A stretch of DNA of 64,000 bases from Cladopsammia gracilis (Eukaryota > Cnidaria > Anthozoa > Scleractinia > Dendrophylliidae). Under the pieces are notes generated by a model. That model was not told where the DNA came from. It searched no databases and saw only the letters and a list, made by a program, of their open reading frames with translations. Numbering within the stretch: position 1 is the first letter of the stretch; each line of letters opens with the position of its first letter. Location of the stretch: the NCBI GenBank assembly GCA_022457155.1, contig JAJGOT010000003.1, positions 3,212,501 to 3,276,500 of the forward strand. The letters are read 5' to 3'. Below are positions 46,950-58,808 of this stretch, one piece after another. The position numbers and the translations under genes are program-made.

Positions 46950-47245
46950 TTTTCGATTTCGTTCTTTGTCCTTACTGTGTGCTTGCATATGCTCTCCCAA
47001 GCACTGAGAACGTCTCGGTAAAAAAGCGGTAGGAGAGGGAGCTCAGGTAAAGTTCTTAACCAGTAATTACATTTAAACAACAACGGGCCACCTACACTGT
47101 TTAAAAGGCTAAACGGTATTGTCTTCCAAGATTGCGCTTGAGGGTCTAAAAGACGTTTCACCCACCCAGCTTTCAAAGATTTATCTATTATATCGAAATC
47201 AGGCATGCTGAGTCCGCCGTCTTTTATCCTTCCAATCATTGTAAG
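46950..47245 (-). pseudogene. L1/Tx1-like non-LTR retrotransposon ORF2 C-terminal fragment
   Basis: The minus strand reads GRIKDGGLSMPDFDIIDKSLKAGW in two blocks, then VKRLLDP and LPLFYRDVLSAWESI. 'GGL.mPdf....sLK..Wv.RL' is the region downstream of the reverse transcriptase in L1/Tx1-type elements. It ends at a stop near 46940 without the rest of ORF2. Confidence 0.65.
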
Positions 47246-47292
47246 GATAAAAGACGGCGAACTCAGCATGCCTAATTTCGATATAATAGAGT
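47188..47292. repeat. short-loop hairpin within the L1-like fragment
   Basis: ttatatcgaaatcaggcatg and its near-inverse catgcctaatttcgatataa pair through ccgtcttttatcctt/aaggataaaagacgg. The KDGGLSMPDFD coding block therefore appears on both strands. Confidence 0.85.
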
Positions 47293-48089
47293 TTTTACAC
47301 CTGATAATTTCCACGTATGTACTGCGAGTTTTTTTGAACGGCTTCAAAACATTCGTTCAAAAGCGTGTCCCTTCGGAATTAAAACAATTGCGCTTTTGTG
47401 CAAAGAGGAAATTAGCATACAAGAAAAACAAGTAGACTGATTAGCATACAACACATGTGCCACGTCTTCGACGAAGTGACCATTGCTTCCCGGCTCCTGT
47501 CGAAAGTTTTGGGATTTTACAGTTCTGAGGAAAAAGATAATCTACTGAAAAATGCTATACCAAAGTTGACAGGTACGGTAGATAAAACGTCTGACAATTT
47601 TTTTTTTCAGCGGTGGAGAACAAGTAGAAATAAGTAGCTTGCATCTCCGAACCAGTCGCTTACCTGGCAATTTACACGAGGGCGCTGGTATCATTCAAAT
47701 AACGGCTCACTTGTTAAACTGTTGGTTGTTTATTTTGTTGAGAAGATTCCAAATAGAATAGCAGAAGAATAGATATCGTAAAACAGTACTGAACAAAAAT
47801 ATTAAAGTCGCCATTTGTTGTACTAAGAATCCTGAATAATTACTACCCATATTTGTATTCTTTATATAAAGATCACGGTGGTCATTTTAAAATCATTCTC
47901 ATTAAAAATTTAGCGATAATTGCATTGTTTGCACATTCAGCCCCGCACTCCCCTGTGACTGAAATCAAAGCCGCCACCAGGCTTTTCATAATGACCGTAG
48001 ATTACCAGGTATAAAGGTTCATACACGTGATCTATTTGCGTCGTGTGATAGGCTGATATGCTCATGAATTATTAATGAGTTTTTGAAGC
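47293..48089. other. intergenic, no gene recognised
   Basis: A 60-codon frame at 47455-47637 (plus) has no recognisable domain. Otherwise AT-rich DNA. Confidence 0.4.
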
Positions 48090-48418
48090 GCAATTAATAG
48101 TTCTTACTGAGACTTGGAAATGCACGCGATCGATGTTGAGGTAGCAGGGTATATGTCTATAATTCAAGACGCTACTATATCGAAAACCGGTGGTCGAAAC
48201 TCCGGAGGAATTATTTTGCTATATAAAAATATATTTCATGATTGGATTTCAATTGTCAAAATATCTTCAAATTTCCTTTGGTTCAAAATCGACAAACATT
48301 ATGCCAAAACAGCGAAAGATCTGTACTCATGTAAACTTTATATTCCACCGTGTAATTCAAAATATTTCAACCCTGAACTATTTGAAGAACTTGAAAATGA
48401 TATCTTAAATATAGATTT

Positions 48419-48795
48419 GCCAAGTCTCACGCCTTAGGCGTGAGTCTCACGCCTGCGAGTCCAAAACTCCGATCTCACGCCTACTCACGCCTATGGAGCA
48501 ATTTCTCACGCCTAATTACAGATTTGAGCTATGAGCCTTAACTGATCGCATGATCCAATTTAAAATATAGTTACGTTCATGAAAATATGGCACTTTTTTT
48601 GTAGGTTTTTATCGTTCTGAAAGTTACAATTACAGAGGTCCGAGGTCCATTTAAATTTCCGAATTCTTCGAAACATCTTCGGACAATTTCGGACATCTTC
48701 GGAATAGTTCGGGTTTCCTTCTGATTTGGTCGGGTCGCCTTCGGAAATCTTGGCACTCCTTCGAAAAAATTCTCACGCCTATCACTCGGAAAAAG
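48419..48795. mobile_element. tctcacgcct-repeat insert inside the retrotransposon
   Basis: About 375 bp breaking the endonuclease domain. The left 100 bases carry five copies of tctcacgcct or ctcacgcct, plus one inverted (aggcgtgag); one more copy is at the right end (48774-48783). The interior repeats ttcgga and catcttcgga. Element type unknown. Confidence 0.65.
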
Positions 48796-49105
48796 TTGGC
48801 AGGTATATAAATATCGGCACCCAAGGATCAATCCTCGTCATGGGTGACTTTAACTCGAGAACAGGTAAATATTCAGATAGTGTTAGTCATGACGGGAACA
48901 ACATCATAGCAAATGATCAATCTGAATCTTCGTATTATCCAACGACTTCTTGATATTTGCAAAAGTGCTGACCTCAAAATTTTAAACGGAAGACTGAGTT
49001 AGCGGTGATACTTTAGGTAGGGCCACCTTTCACGGAAGAAATGGAATAAGTGTCATTGATTATGCAATATGTGACCAAGATACCTTTTTAAATGTTGCAA
49101 ATTTT

Positions 49106-49550
49106 GGCCCCGTCCACACTAATGCGTTTTCGTTTGAAAACGCATACTTTTTTGTCCGTTTTTACCGATCGTCCACACTAAAACGATCAAAAACGGACAT
49201 GTTTATCTATGAAAACGGAGGTTTTCGAAAACGCTTTTCAGAGTGGAGACTTTTGTAAACGCAGGTCTATCGATTTAGTCTGGACGGCAAAAACGGAGCT
49301 TTCCGAAAACGCTTACGTCACAACTAGTAAAGCGTACTATCGCTGACGCGATTGGAGCATGCGTATTGAACAGAAAAAACGTCCGAGCAGAGCCTGTTGA
49401 TGAAAACGCATCTTTGGATCATCGTTTTTCAGCCCCTAGCGTGGACGGTCAAAAACGACGTGAAAACGCTAGTGTGGAAGCAGATCTTTTTATCCGTTTT
49501 CGGAGAACCAAAACGGAGGTTTTCAAAAACGCATTACTGTGGACGGGACC
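49106..49550. mobile_element. 445-bp MITE with CCCGTCCACACTAATGCG ends
   Basis: Inverted ends of about 27 bp (ggccccgtccacactaatgc / gcattactgtggacgggacc) with many aaaacg/cgtttt words between. It interrupts VANF..VVKQPSSLSDH of the retrotransposon; tttg flanks both sides, consistent with a 4-bp duplication. Confidence 0.85.
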
Positions 49551-50525
49551 TTTGTAGTAAAGCAACCATCCTCTTTATCGGATCACAGTTCAATAATAAC
49601 TTGGCTAAATATTGGCACAAACATTTCTGAGCTTGAATCCTCACGTGAAAGTTACCCATTATCACATCTACCGAGGCAATTTTTCTGGGAATAGGATTCC
49701 GCGCCAAAATTCAAAGATATCTTACGCTCAGTAGATCTCCAAATGCTCATACAGGGATACCTAGATGACGACACCCCCCGATCCAAGATGTCAACATTAC
49801 ACTTCAAAAAGTGGAAAACATGCTAATCACAACAGCCAAGCGATGTTTAAAGATTAGACTAACAAAAAACATAGGCAAATCAAGTCATCTTCAAACAAAA
49901 AATGGTTTGATAAAGAACGCCGTTTTAAAAAACACGAATCAAGGAAGCTTTCAAACCAAAAACACAGAGATCCCTTAAATGTTGATTTGCGAGAGAAATA
50001 TCACATTGTTCTAACGGAATATAAAAAGTTATTATGCAAAAAAAGAACTGAATACTGCAATTCAAAAATTAACGAATTAGAAGAAACTACAGAAAATCCG
50101 GATAAGAAACGCTTTTGGAAGTGTTTAAAATCAATGGATGACACCCGAAAAGAAAAAGATGATTCTCCATCAATCTCGGAGGAAAACTGGCTTCATTTTT
50201 TCCACTCACTTCACTCAAACAAACCTTTAAACCGTACACAGCAGACAATCATCAATGAACTACAACAACACGAAAGTCGAAAGGAACAGTTGTGCTCTCT
50301 AGATTACTTAATTACTGAAAATGAAATACTTATAGCCGCAAAAAGACTGAAAAATAACAAATCGTCCTTTTCAGACAAAATACAAAATGAAATGAGCAAA
50401 GCTAGCCTTCATGATTGATGCCCGTATATCACAAACTTTTCAATACAATTCTCAATTTAGGTGTTATGCCTCAGACTTGGTGTGGCGGTCTTATAAATAT
50501 TACGTCAATGTATGAATCAGGAGGT

Positions 50526-50720
50526 ACCTAAAGAGGTGTTCCTGTCAGCATATTTTTCTTCTGGCTTAACACACTAAACTTTATCACAATAACTCTGACT
50601 GTGGTCATTTTCGATTCATACACCCTTAGTGGTACCAAACCAAGAATTTTAACCCCTAAAAGGTACGACGACCCCCTCCCCCCTCACCCCCTCAGGCCCT
50701 ATCACTGCAAGCACTAGTTG
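50526..50720. repeat. segment C, part 1
   Basis: Begins aggtacctaaagaggtgttcctg with tcagcatatttt and ttaacacacta, matching segments A (42668 on) and B (62590 on). Continues as part 2 at 51650-52110, the retrotransposon tail at 50932-51069 lying between. Confidence 0.6.
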
Positions 50721-50931
50721 CTACACAATTCAGCTCCTCATCAGTATCTCAGTCCGCTTTTAACTCAATCTCAGCTTCCGCCATACATGCTATGCTATAC
50801 ATACTACATCTAAGAGCACTACAAGAAGAATCTGAACGATTTCCTTAATTAAGTCTCTCGGCCGCTCTCACGTTCTGTTATTACTAGTTTTTTAATCTAA
50901 CACCAATCAAAACGATTTTAGTTATTTTACA

Positions 50932-51069
50932 GTCCAACCTGACTGCAAGGGACTTTTAAAGTATTCCGTCTATCCAAGGACAATTTTACAATGGAATCAA
51001 CTCCCAAAAAAGACAGCATTGTCTGCCTCACTGGCTGCATTTAAAAACGCAATTTCAAACATTTATTAA
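50932..51069 (+). pseudogene. non-LTR retrotransposon RT C-terminal tail
   Basis: Reads VQPDCKGLLKYSVYPRTILQ then WNQLPKKTALSASLAAFKNA ending ISNIY stop. 'fPRTi..WN.LP......sl..Fk..i' is the conserved end of CR1/L2-type and related proteins. It is 5'-truncated; 3' UTR-like sequence follows to about 51290. Confidence 0.75.
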
Positions 51070-51649
51070 CATTTATTACTTTGCGCTTATAAGCGCCATT
51101 TCAAACTTGTATTTTCCACTTTGCTACCTTTTTATTAATATTCTATTTCTTTTAGAGCGGTCTAAAATGCTCAACATTGAGCGATAGACCAATGCAGCAA
51201 ACCTCCCCGGGTGAATATCTCATCTAAGACAGCTGTCAAGTCGAAACCTCGCAAAGCCGGGCTATCAAGACCACTTAAAGACCCTTAAACGATAGCAGTG
51301 ATAGCTCTTTCTGTTTTATAATTTTTTTTAATTACCTCAGTCTGTTAGGCAAGTATTGGAACACATTTTCATCAGACACTTCAAATGTGATGAAGAACAA
51401 CCCAGATCAGTCACAATTATTTTGACAATCAAATCGAATAAATTTCTTTGAACCTGAGAGCAGTCCGACCGTCATTAGTATTTCTTGCTGTTTGCTGCAG
51501 GTTAGACAACAACATAGCTAAATGGCGAAATTTGTTTCATTTTAGATATTTTATAAGATATACCCTGCCGGTCTACTCCTCAAGATCCTTGGTGGTGGTG
51601 TGCGGCTCACCTCTTGAAGCCCCCACCCGCTCTTTTTCAAACCAAAATG

Positions 51650-52110
51650 AAGCCCTATGCCTCACGAGGGGCAAATAGGATTAAGCAAAGTTCAAACCAA
51701 AATGGCACAAGCCTATAGCCACCCATTTTCAGACGGGAAGGCAAAACATACCATGTACATACCAAAATTGTCCAGTTCTTTGCGCCACTTCCAGACCAAA
51801 ACGGCCAAAAAAAACACCCTTTAAGGCAGTACATATTTACATATCACTTTTTTTTTTTTGGGGGGGGGGGGGGGGGGGTGTAGATTGCCCCAGGAATATA
51901 CCACTGTAAGACCTGCTGACCTGCTTGTAGCATGTTGGAATGTTTTTAATGCTTTGAACGCTATTAGCTTTATGTTACAGCATCCTACGTTGATAGATAC
52001 TTTGTACAGTAATCCACTTCAGGTTTATATGACTCAATATTTAGACTCCATGTGCGCTGACCTAACTCTTGAAAGCAACTACTTCCTTTAATTCTCCTAT
52101 TTTTTTGTAA
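51650..52110. repeat. segment C, part 2, with poly-G tract
   Basis: Matches A/B in aaccaaaatgg.., ctttaaggcagtacatattt, tactttgtacagt and atgactcaatatttagactc. A pure G-run lies at about 51861-51878 next to a T-run. Confidence 0.6.
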
Positions 52111-52498
52111 CTTGGAAACCCAATTCCGCTAAGACTATCGTGGGAAAGTAACGATCTCCCCTCAAAATCGCCATAGCCTCCCCGTCTATAGATAAATTCA
52201 ACCAAGTATACATTTTACTGTAGCTTCTATAAAAATGTTTTTCAGCCACAAATTATAAATAATAATTATCAGAAAGATTAAAAACTTACAAATAAATCAA
52301 TTTGCAGGAATTATGACTGAAAAAATGGCGTACAATAAGGTATTAAAAAATGTTTTAAAGCTAGTTTGCAAGAATTATAAAATTGCGTAAAAAAATGGCA
52401 TGAAATTAAATTATAGTTCTTTTATTATTTTGACTGTTAGTGATGTAAAAGTCTCTTTTTAAAAATTACAGTACAATGTGAGCAGCTACAAATCCACC

Positions 52499-52741
52499 GT
52501 AGGAAAAAAGATGGCGACTGTTCATTCTACCACAATACCTTGCAGACCTAACACAGCACATAAGGCACAAAGAAAGCCAAATTTTTGCAGTATTTGTCCC
52601 AGTACTAAGGACAATGTGTAGACTAGGTTTGAAGATTTTATAACTTTTCGTTACATTTTTATGAACGTTGTTAAGGTTTTTGTGCGCTAAGAATTATGGG
52701 TAAATGTACCAGTCGCCATCTTTTTTCCTACTGAGGATTGC
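52499..52741. mobile_element. 243-bp MITE, GTAGGAAAAAAGATGGCGACTG-type ends
   Basis: The inverted ends taggaaaaaagatggcgact and agtcgccatcttttttccta are perfect. It sits 56 bp beyond the K3 stop codon, so it may be part of the K3 3' UTR. Confidence 0.85.
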
Positions 52742-52796
52742 ACTGATGCTTTCAAAGTTTTTGACAAGATCCTGGAAAGGAACATACGGCAAGGGT

Positions 52797-53006
52797 TCAT
52801 GAACATGACGAAGCTGGCTTCTCCAGTTCTTTAATAACCGATTCCATATTTGGTCTCTCCCAAGGCTCTGTAGTTACACAGCGTCTCGCGAGATTTTCAA
52901 ACTTGGGGTTTCTCATCCGGGCTATTTGATTTTCACGCTGCTGGGGGTCTGGTTGTTGTCTGATGCACATTTCACACAGGAGAACACCAAAACTGTACAC
53001 ATCAAC
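52797..53006 (-). CDS. K3 exon 2: C-lobe of the TKL-like kinase
   Basis: Acceptor ttaaattag, then GTTGATGTGTAC, reading VDVYSFGVLLCEM in frame with exon 1 (..QPISCK). It goes on QQPDPQQREN, RRCVTTEPWERPNMESVI and ends KPASSCS stop at 52797-52799. Strongly similar to K2 exon 2 in sequence, length and intron position. Confidence 0.87.
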   Translation of the reverse strand, partial: VDVYSFGVLLCEMCIRQQPDPQQRENQIARMRNPKFENLARRCVTTEPWERPNMESVIKELEKPASSCS

Positions 53007-54288
53007 CTAATTTAAAAAACTAATAATTAAGTGACAAGTCATGTAAATCCTATTTTAGTTTTAGTCAGTCGAGACACAAAAATAACACCCCATAAGGAAC
53101 CACCGCGTCAAGTGCATATTAAATGTAATTAAGTCCGAAATGTAATAAGGTTTGGTCACACATAGGCACAAACGTGAATGATACCTGCCATTTAAAGTTG
53201 ATGGCGCCATCAGTCACCATCGCCAACTATAGTTTTGCTAAATTACACAATATATAACGAGTAGCTTGCCTGCCGTCGTGTTGTCCTTAGACAAGAAACT
53301 TTGCTCTACACTGTCAGTCTGCAACCAGTGTATAAATGGATACTGGCGACATAATGCCTTGGGGGTTGGGCGTAACCTTGTGATGGACTAGCATACCACC
53401 CAGCTCCGGCAGTTTTGAGCCACTAGGCTCGAGAAGACTTTATCTACCTTTGCCTAAATGCATATTAATTTATTGTATTACAACGGCTGTAATACAAGTC
53501 AGGTACTGCTATCAAAGGGTAACGATTTAAACATGAAATTCAACTTCAGCAGCACAAAATACAGAGCGACTACTTTATATTACCTGGGTCATCTTAATGC
53601 GGTAAATTATCCGATGGTATTACAAGTAAAATCGTTACGGGCAAACACTGTCGAGATGAAAACAAAGAAATGCGAGAATTTTGAAGACGTTTTTGAGGCC
53701 GAAGTCTCGGTCGTCATTTGTTTTCTCTTTAAAAAAGGTTTTCTTGTCCTTATTTTCTAGTCTATGTTACCAGGTTTCGGCCATTTACTTTCGATCAATA
53801 TTTATGTGCGTGTCTGCGTTTGTCCAGTATATAGCGCAAAAAGAGCTTTTATTGAAAAGAAGTAGATCACAGCGCTAGCCACATAACTGTTCCAAGTGAA
53901 TCATCGTCAAATTAATAAACGGATCACAATGAGTATGTTGAGGAGCTTAATGAGGTAAAAATAAACTACTCATGCCACCTGCTGAACAATAGACGATGAT
54001 ATAATCTATAAATTGTATGCAAAACAATCTAGCGAGTTATACAGGAACCATGAATCCGAACCCGGGATCCGAACGTTCTCTTTATTCTCCATTAGTTGAC
54101 ATTCTTCGAATAATCACCGACCTTGAACTCAGGTGCTTCGAAAAAGCGCCATCTTCTTGTTGAAGGGCGCAATGCTTATTCAAGGGCGGCGCTTATTAAT
54201 ATTTTTGCTGTCATGTACCGGGCTTATCCGGGGCGGCACTTTTTCTAGTGAATACAGTAATATGTGTCAAGACCGCTGAGGCACTAAC
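53007..54288 (-). other. K3 intron (1.28 kb)
   Basis: Donor GTTAGT at 54288 and acceptor TAG at 53007, minus strand. AT-rich; a 100-codon plus-strand frame at 53458-53760 has no recognisable domain. Much shorter than the K2 intron (4.98 kb), which has gained several transposons. Confidence 0.8.
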
Positions 54289-57200
54289 CTTGCAGCTAAT
54301 TGGTTGATCTGGGTCTTCATTCAGGGACTCTGGTGCACAATAGATTGCAGCGCCTGCGTAGTTTACCTTGCTCTGACGAACAAAATTAGCAGTGCCATAA
54401 TCCGCTACTTTGGCTCTCCATTGGTTACCCTGTCGCCATAGCAACACATTACCACTGCTGACGTCGTGATGAATAATAGGTTCGCGTTTCTGGTGCAGAT
54501 AATTGAGCGCTTTAGCTACATCGACAGAAATAACACAAACTTCTGCTGAAGAGAGAGGTGGCTCATCTTCATTATACAGCCTTGTTCTTAAACTACAATC
54601 CAGGATCTCCGTTACTAGCAATGGTCTTTCGCCATCCGTAGTTGCTCCAATAAACTGCAACAGGCAAGGATGGCGGCATTTAGAAGCAATTTCTACTTCT
54701 CGTTCAAACAAACGCCGGTTGTAATCAGACAAAATCTTTTTGTGCATTTGTTTTACAGCAACATCACAACCATGAAATTTTCCCTGGAAAACTTTTCCCC
54801 ACGCCCCTCGCCCGAGCTTTTGTTTTTTGTGAATTTCATGCCGATAAATAACCCAGTCACGGGGATTGCTGATTTGACCCGCTCTGTTGTGTTCAATCGC
54901 ACGATGCTGTGTTTCACTTAATTGTTCTCTCATTGTTGTCATTTCTCGCTGGTTTGTTTCTAATTGAGTCAGAAGTTCAGTAACTCGCTGTCGTTCCTCC
55001 CTTAGTAGTTCTTGATGTTCTTGATATCCATTCATTTGCTCTCTCATTCTTGTCATTTCTTGCTCCTTTGTTTCTAACTGACTTTGCAGTTCAGTAATTC
55101 GTTGTCGTTCCTCCCTTAGTAGTTCTTGATATTCATTCATTTGCTCTCTCATTGTTGTCATTTCTTGCTCCTTTGTTTCTAACTGACTTTGCAGTTCAGT
55201 GCCTCGTTGTCGTTCCTCCCTTAGTAGTTCTTCTTGGCCTTGATAGTGATTCATTTGTTCTCTCATTGTTGTCATTTCTTGCACCTTTATTTCTAACTGA
55301 CTTTGCAGTTCAGCAACTCGTTGTCGTTCTTTTCTTAGTAGTTCTTGATATCCATTCATTTGTTCTCTTATTGTTGTCATTTCTTGCTCCTTTGTTTCTA
55401 ACTGACTTTGCAGTTCAGTAACTCGTTGTCGTTCCTCCCTTAGTAGTTCTTGATATCCATTCTTTTGCTCTCTCATTGTTGTCATTTCTTGCTGGTTTGT
55501 TTCTAACTGACTTTGCAGTTCAATAACTCGCTGTCGTTCCTCCCTTAGTAGTTCTTCTTGGCCTTGATATTCATTCATTTGTTCTCTCATTGCTGTCATC
55601 TCTTGCTCCTTTGTTTCTATCTGACTTTGCAGTTCAGTAACTCGTTGTCGCTCCTCCATTAGAAGTTTTTCTTGGCCTTGATATTTATTCATTTGTTCTC
55701 TTATTGTTGTCATTTCTTGCTCATTTGTTGCTAACTGACTTTGCAGTTCAGTAACCCGTTGTCGTTCCTCCGTTAGTTGTTCTCCTTGACCTTGATATTC
55801 ATTCAGTTGCTCTCTCATCGTTGTAATTTGTTGTTTGGTTGCTTCTAACTGAATTTGTAGTTCAGTGACTTGTTTTTGTTTTTTTAATGCTTCATTCAGT
55901 TGTTCTCTTTGAAATGTATTCCTTTCTTTTCCCATAGTTGTCAATTCTTGTTCTTTTGTTTCTAACCGACTTTGCAGTTCAAAAACTCGCTGATCACCTT
56001 TTCTTTTAAAATCATTCATTTCCTTTCTCATTGTTGTCAATTCTTGCACCTTTGTTTCTAACTGTCTTTGCAGTTCAGCGGCTTGTTGCTGTTTCTCTCT
56101 AAATCGTGTTTGGAATTCACATAATTGCTCTCTCGTTGTTGACATTTTTTGCTTACTTGTTTCTAACTGACTTTTTAGTACTTTAACTTCTTGTTGTTCT
56201 TCTCTAAACCTTTCGTTTTCGCTTTGAATTGCTATAAATTCTTCTCTCATTGTTATCATTTTTTTCTTTATTGTAGTCAACTGACTTTTTTGTTTAGTAA
56301 CTCGCTGTTGTTCTTCTCTTAATCGTTCTTCTTGTCTTTGAAATTTACTCAGTTGCTCTCTCATAATTGCCATTTTTTGTTCATTTGTTCTCAACTGACT
56401 TTGCAGTTCAATAACTAGTTTTTGTTCCTCTCCTAATCGTTCTCTTTCGCCTTGAAATTCATTCAGTTGTTCTCTCATTGTTATCCTTCTTTGCTCATTT
56501 GTCCTTAACAGACTTAACAGTTTAGTAACTCGTTGTTGTTCTTCTCTTAATTGTTCTCCTTGGTTTTGAAATTCACTCAATTGCTCTCTCATTGTTATCC
56601 TTTTTCGCTCGTTTACTCTCAACTGATTTTGCAGTTTAGTAACTCGTAGTTGTTCATCTTCTAATCGTTCTCTTTGGCCTTGGAATTTATTCAGTTGTTG
56701 TCTCAATATTATCATTTTTTGCTCATTTGTTTCTAACTGACCTTGCAGTTCACTAACTCGTTGTTGTTCCTCTCTTAAAAGTGTGTCAGGTTGTCTTTGA
56801 TATTCATTCATTCGCTCTCTTATTGTGGCCATTGCTTGTTCAGTTGTTTCTTCAAACTGCCTCTGCAGTTCAGTAACTCGTTGTTTCTCTCTTAATCGTT
56901 CACCTTGTCTTTTATAGTCGTTCAATTGTTTTTTCGTTGTTCTCATTTCGTGCTGATTTGTTTTCAATTGACTTTGCAGTTCAGCAACTCGTTGTTGTTC
57001 TTCTCTTAATCGTTCAACTTGTCTTTGGTTTTCGTCAGTCAATTCCTCTCTCATTGTTGTCAATTCGTGCTCATTTATTTTCAACTGACTTTGCAGTTTA
57101 GCCACTCGTTGTTGTTCTTCTCTTAATCGTTCAACTTGTCTTTGGTTTTCGTCATTCAATTCCTCTCTCATTGTTGTCATTTCGTGCTCATTTATTTTCA

Positions 57201-58689
57201 ACTGACTTTGCAGTTCAGCAACTCGTTGTTGTTCTTCTCTTAATCGTTCAACTTGTCTTTGGTTTTCGTCAGTCAATTCCTCTCTCATTGTTGTCAATTC
57301 GTGCTCATTTATTTTCAACTGACTCTGCAGTTTAGCCACTTGTTGTTGTTCTTCTCTTAATCGTTCACCTTGTCTTCGATTTTCGTCAGTCAATTCTTCA
57401 CTCATTGTTGTCAGTTCTTGCTCATTTGTTTCCAACTGACTTTGCAGTTCAGCAACTCGTTGTTTTTCTTCTTTTAATCGTTCACCTTGTCTTTGATTTT
57501 CGTCAGTCAATTCGTCTCTCACTTTTGTCAGTTCTTGCTCATTTGTTTGCAATTGACTTTGCAGATCAGCAACTCGTTGTTGTTCCGCCCTTAATGGTCC
57601 TTCTTGGCCATGAAATTCATTCAACTGTTTTCTCATTGTTGCCAATTCTTGCTCTTTTGTTTCTAACTCTCTTTGTAGTTCAGTAACTCGTTGTTGTTCC
57701 TCTCTTAATTGTTCTTCTTCGCCTTGAATTTCTTTCAGTTGTTCTCTCGTTATTGTCATTTTTTGCTTATTTGTTTCTAACTGATTTTGCTGTTCAGTAA
57801 CTCGTCGTTGTCCATTTCTTAATAGTTTTTCCTGTCCTAGAAGTTCAACCAGCTGTTCTTCCAATGTCGTCTTCATTTGCAGATTTGTTTTCAACTGACT
57901 TAGCAGTTCCGTAACTCGCTGTTGTTTCTCTTTAAATAGTTCACTTTGTCTTTGAAATGTATTTCTTTCTTTTCTCATTATTGCCAATTCTTGCTCTTTT
58001 GTATCTAACTGACTTTGCAGTTCAGTGGCTCGTTGCTTTTCCTCTCTAAATCGTCCTTGAAATTCATACAATTGCTTTCCCGTTGTTGACATTTTTTGCT
58101 TGTTTGTCTCCAACTGACGTTGCAATTCAGCAACTCTTCGTTGTTCCATTATAAATAGTTCTCCTTGTCTTTGAAATTCAGTAATTTCTTCCGTGCTTGT
58201 TGTCTTTTCTCGCTCATTTCTTTGTAACTGTTTTTGCTCTTCATTTGTTCGCTGTTGTTTTTCCATTAATCGTTCACCCTGGTTTTGAAATTTTTTCAGT
58301 TGTTCTCTTCGTGTGGTCATTTCTTGCTTGTTAGATTTTAACTGACATTGCAGTCCAGTAACTCGTTGTTTTTCCTGCCTAAATAGGTCAGTTTGTTTTT
58401 GAAATTCACTTAATTGTTCTCTCATTGGGTTAAATTCATGCTGTTTTGTTTCTAACCGGCATTTCAGTTCGGTGAATCTTTGTTGGTCCTCTCTTAATTG
58501 TTTAACTTGTATTTGATATTCATCCAGTTCTTCTCTCATTGTTGTCATTTCTTTTTTGTTTCTTTCTAACCTACTTTCAGTTTGCACTTCAATGACATGT
58601 TGCTGTTCCTCTGCTAATACTTCATTGAATTCTGTTGATTGAAGTTTTTCCTCATTAGTTTGCACGTTTTGGGTCAAATACTGTCCCAT
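54289..58689 (-). CDS. K3 exon 1: giant coiled-coil non-RD TKL-like kinase
   Basis: 1467 codons here plus 69 in exon 2 make about 1536 aa, one uninterrupted frame. The start MGQYLT fits N-myristoylation (Gly2, Thr6). Residues about 20-1260 form a continuous coiled coil of about 32 repeats, 35-39 residues each, on the theme RVTELQSQLETKEQEMTTMR. Units near the C-terminal end of the coil are most alike. The kinase starts about 1278: GRGAWGKVF, VAVK lysine (about 1313), EREVEIASKCRHP, HHDVSSGNVLL with catalytic Asp about 1409, VADYGTANF with metal Asp about 1430, and CAPESL. The exon ends AAG, then donor GTTAGT. HHD for HRD marks a non-RD kinase; DYG replaces DFG. Membrane-tethered, multimerising kinase is inferred; substrates unknown. 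Confidence 0.92.
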
Positions 58690-58808
58690 TGTTCTTAGTT
58701 TGTTGCTCGTTTGTTATTAACTTTGCAGTGAAATCGCTGTCGCTGTTGTCGTTTTGCCTTCCAAAGGCCCCTTCTTGTGAGGTTGCCGTTTGCTTTTCTT
58801 GTATTAAC
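58690..58808 (-). promoter_or_regulatory. 5' leader of K3 with splice acceptor
   Basis: Minus strand ttctttttcag, then exon from 58808 to the ATG at 58689. Homologous to the leaders of K1 and K2 (ttgccttcc.., gtcgttttg.., ttaacctgaaa). The first non-coding exon was not identified. Confidence 0.65.

Larger units (their letters stand above)
48090..50525 (+). pseudogene. non-LTR retrotransposon: EEP endonuclease and start of RT, decayed
   Basis: LTETW near 48102, then DVEVAGYMSIIQD, GRNSGGIILLYKN, NFLWFKIDK and LFEELENDI (to about 48410). After an insert follow ILVMGDFNSRTG (48835 on) and, after frame changes, NGISVIDYAICDQ. After a second insert follows SLSDHSSI (about 49570). These are apurinic-endonuclease-type (EEP) signature blocks: metal-binding E, D-F-N, and terminal SDH. 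49987-50418 is an open linker ending ILIAAKRLKNNKSS, where the reverse transcriptase begins, with PVYHKLFNTILNLG and MPQTWCGGLI after a stop. Homology ends near 50525, so RT motifs are missing. Probably a CR1/L2-like clade; not certain. Confidence 0.82.

Noticed and set aside
55152..57686. Plus-strand frames rich in Leu/Val/Phe opposite the K3 coiled coil
   Set aside because: They are antisense reflections of the repetitive coiled-coil codons (LLSFLAPLF-type repeats), not membrane proteins.
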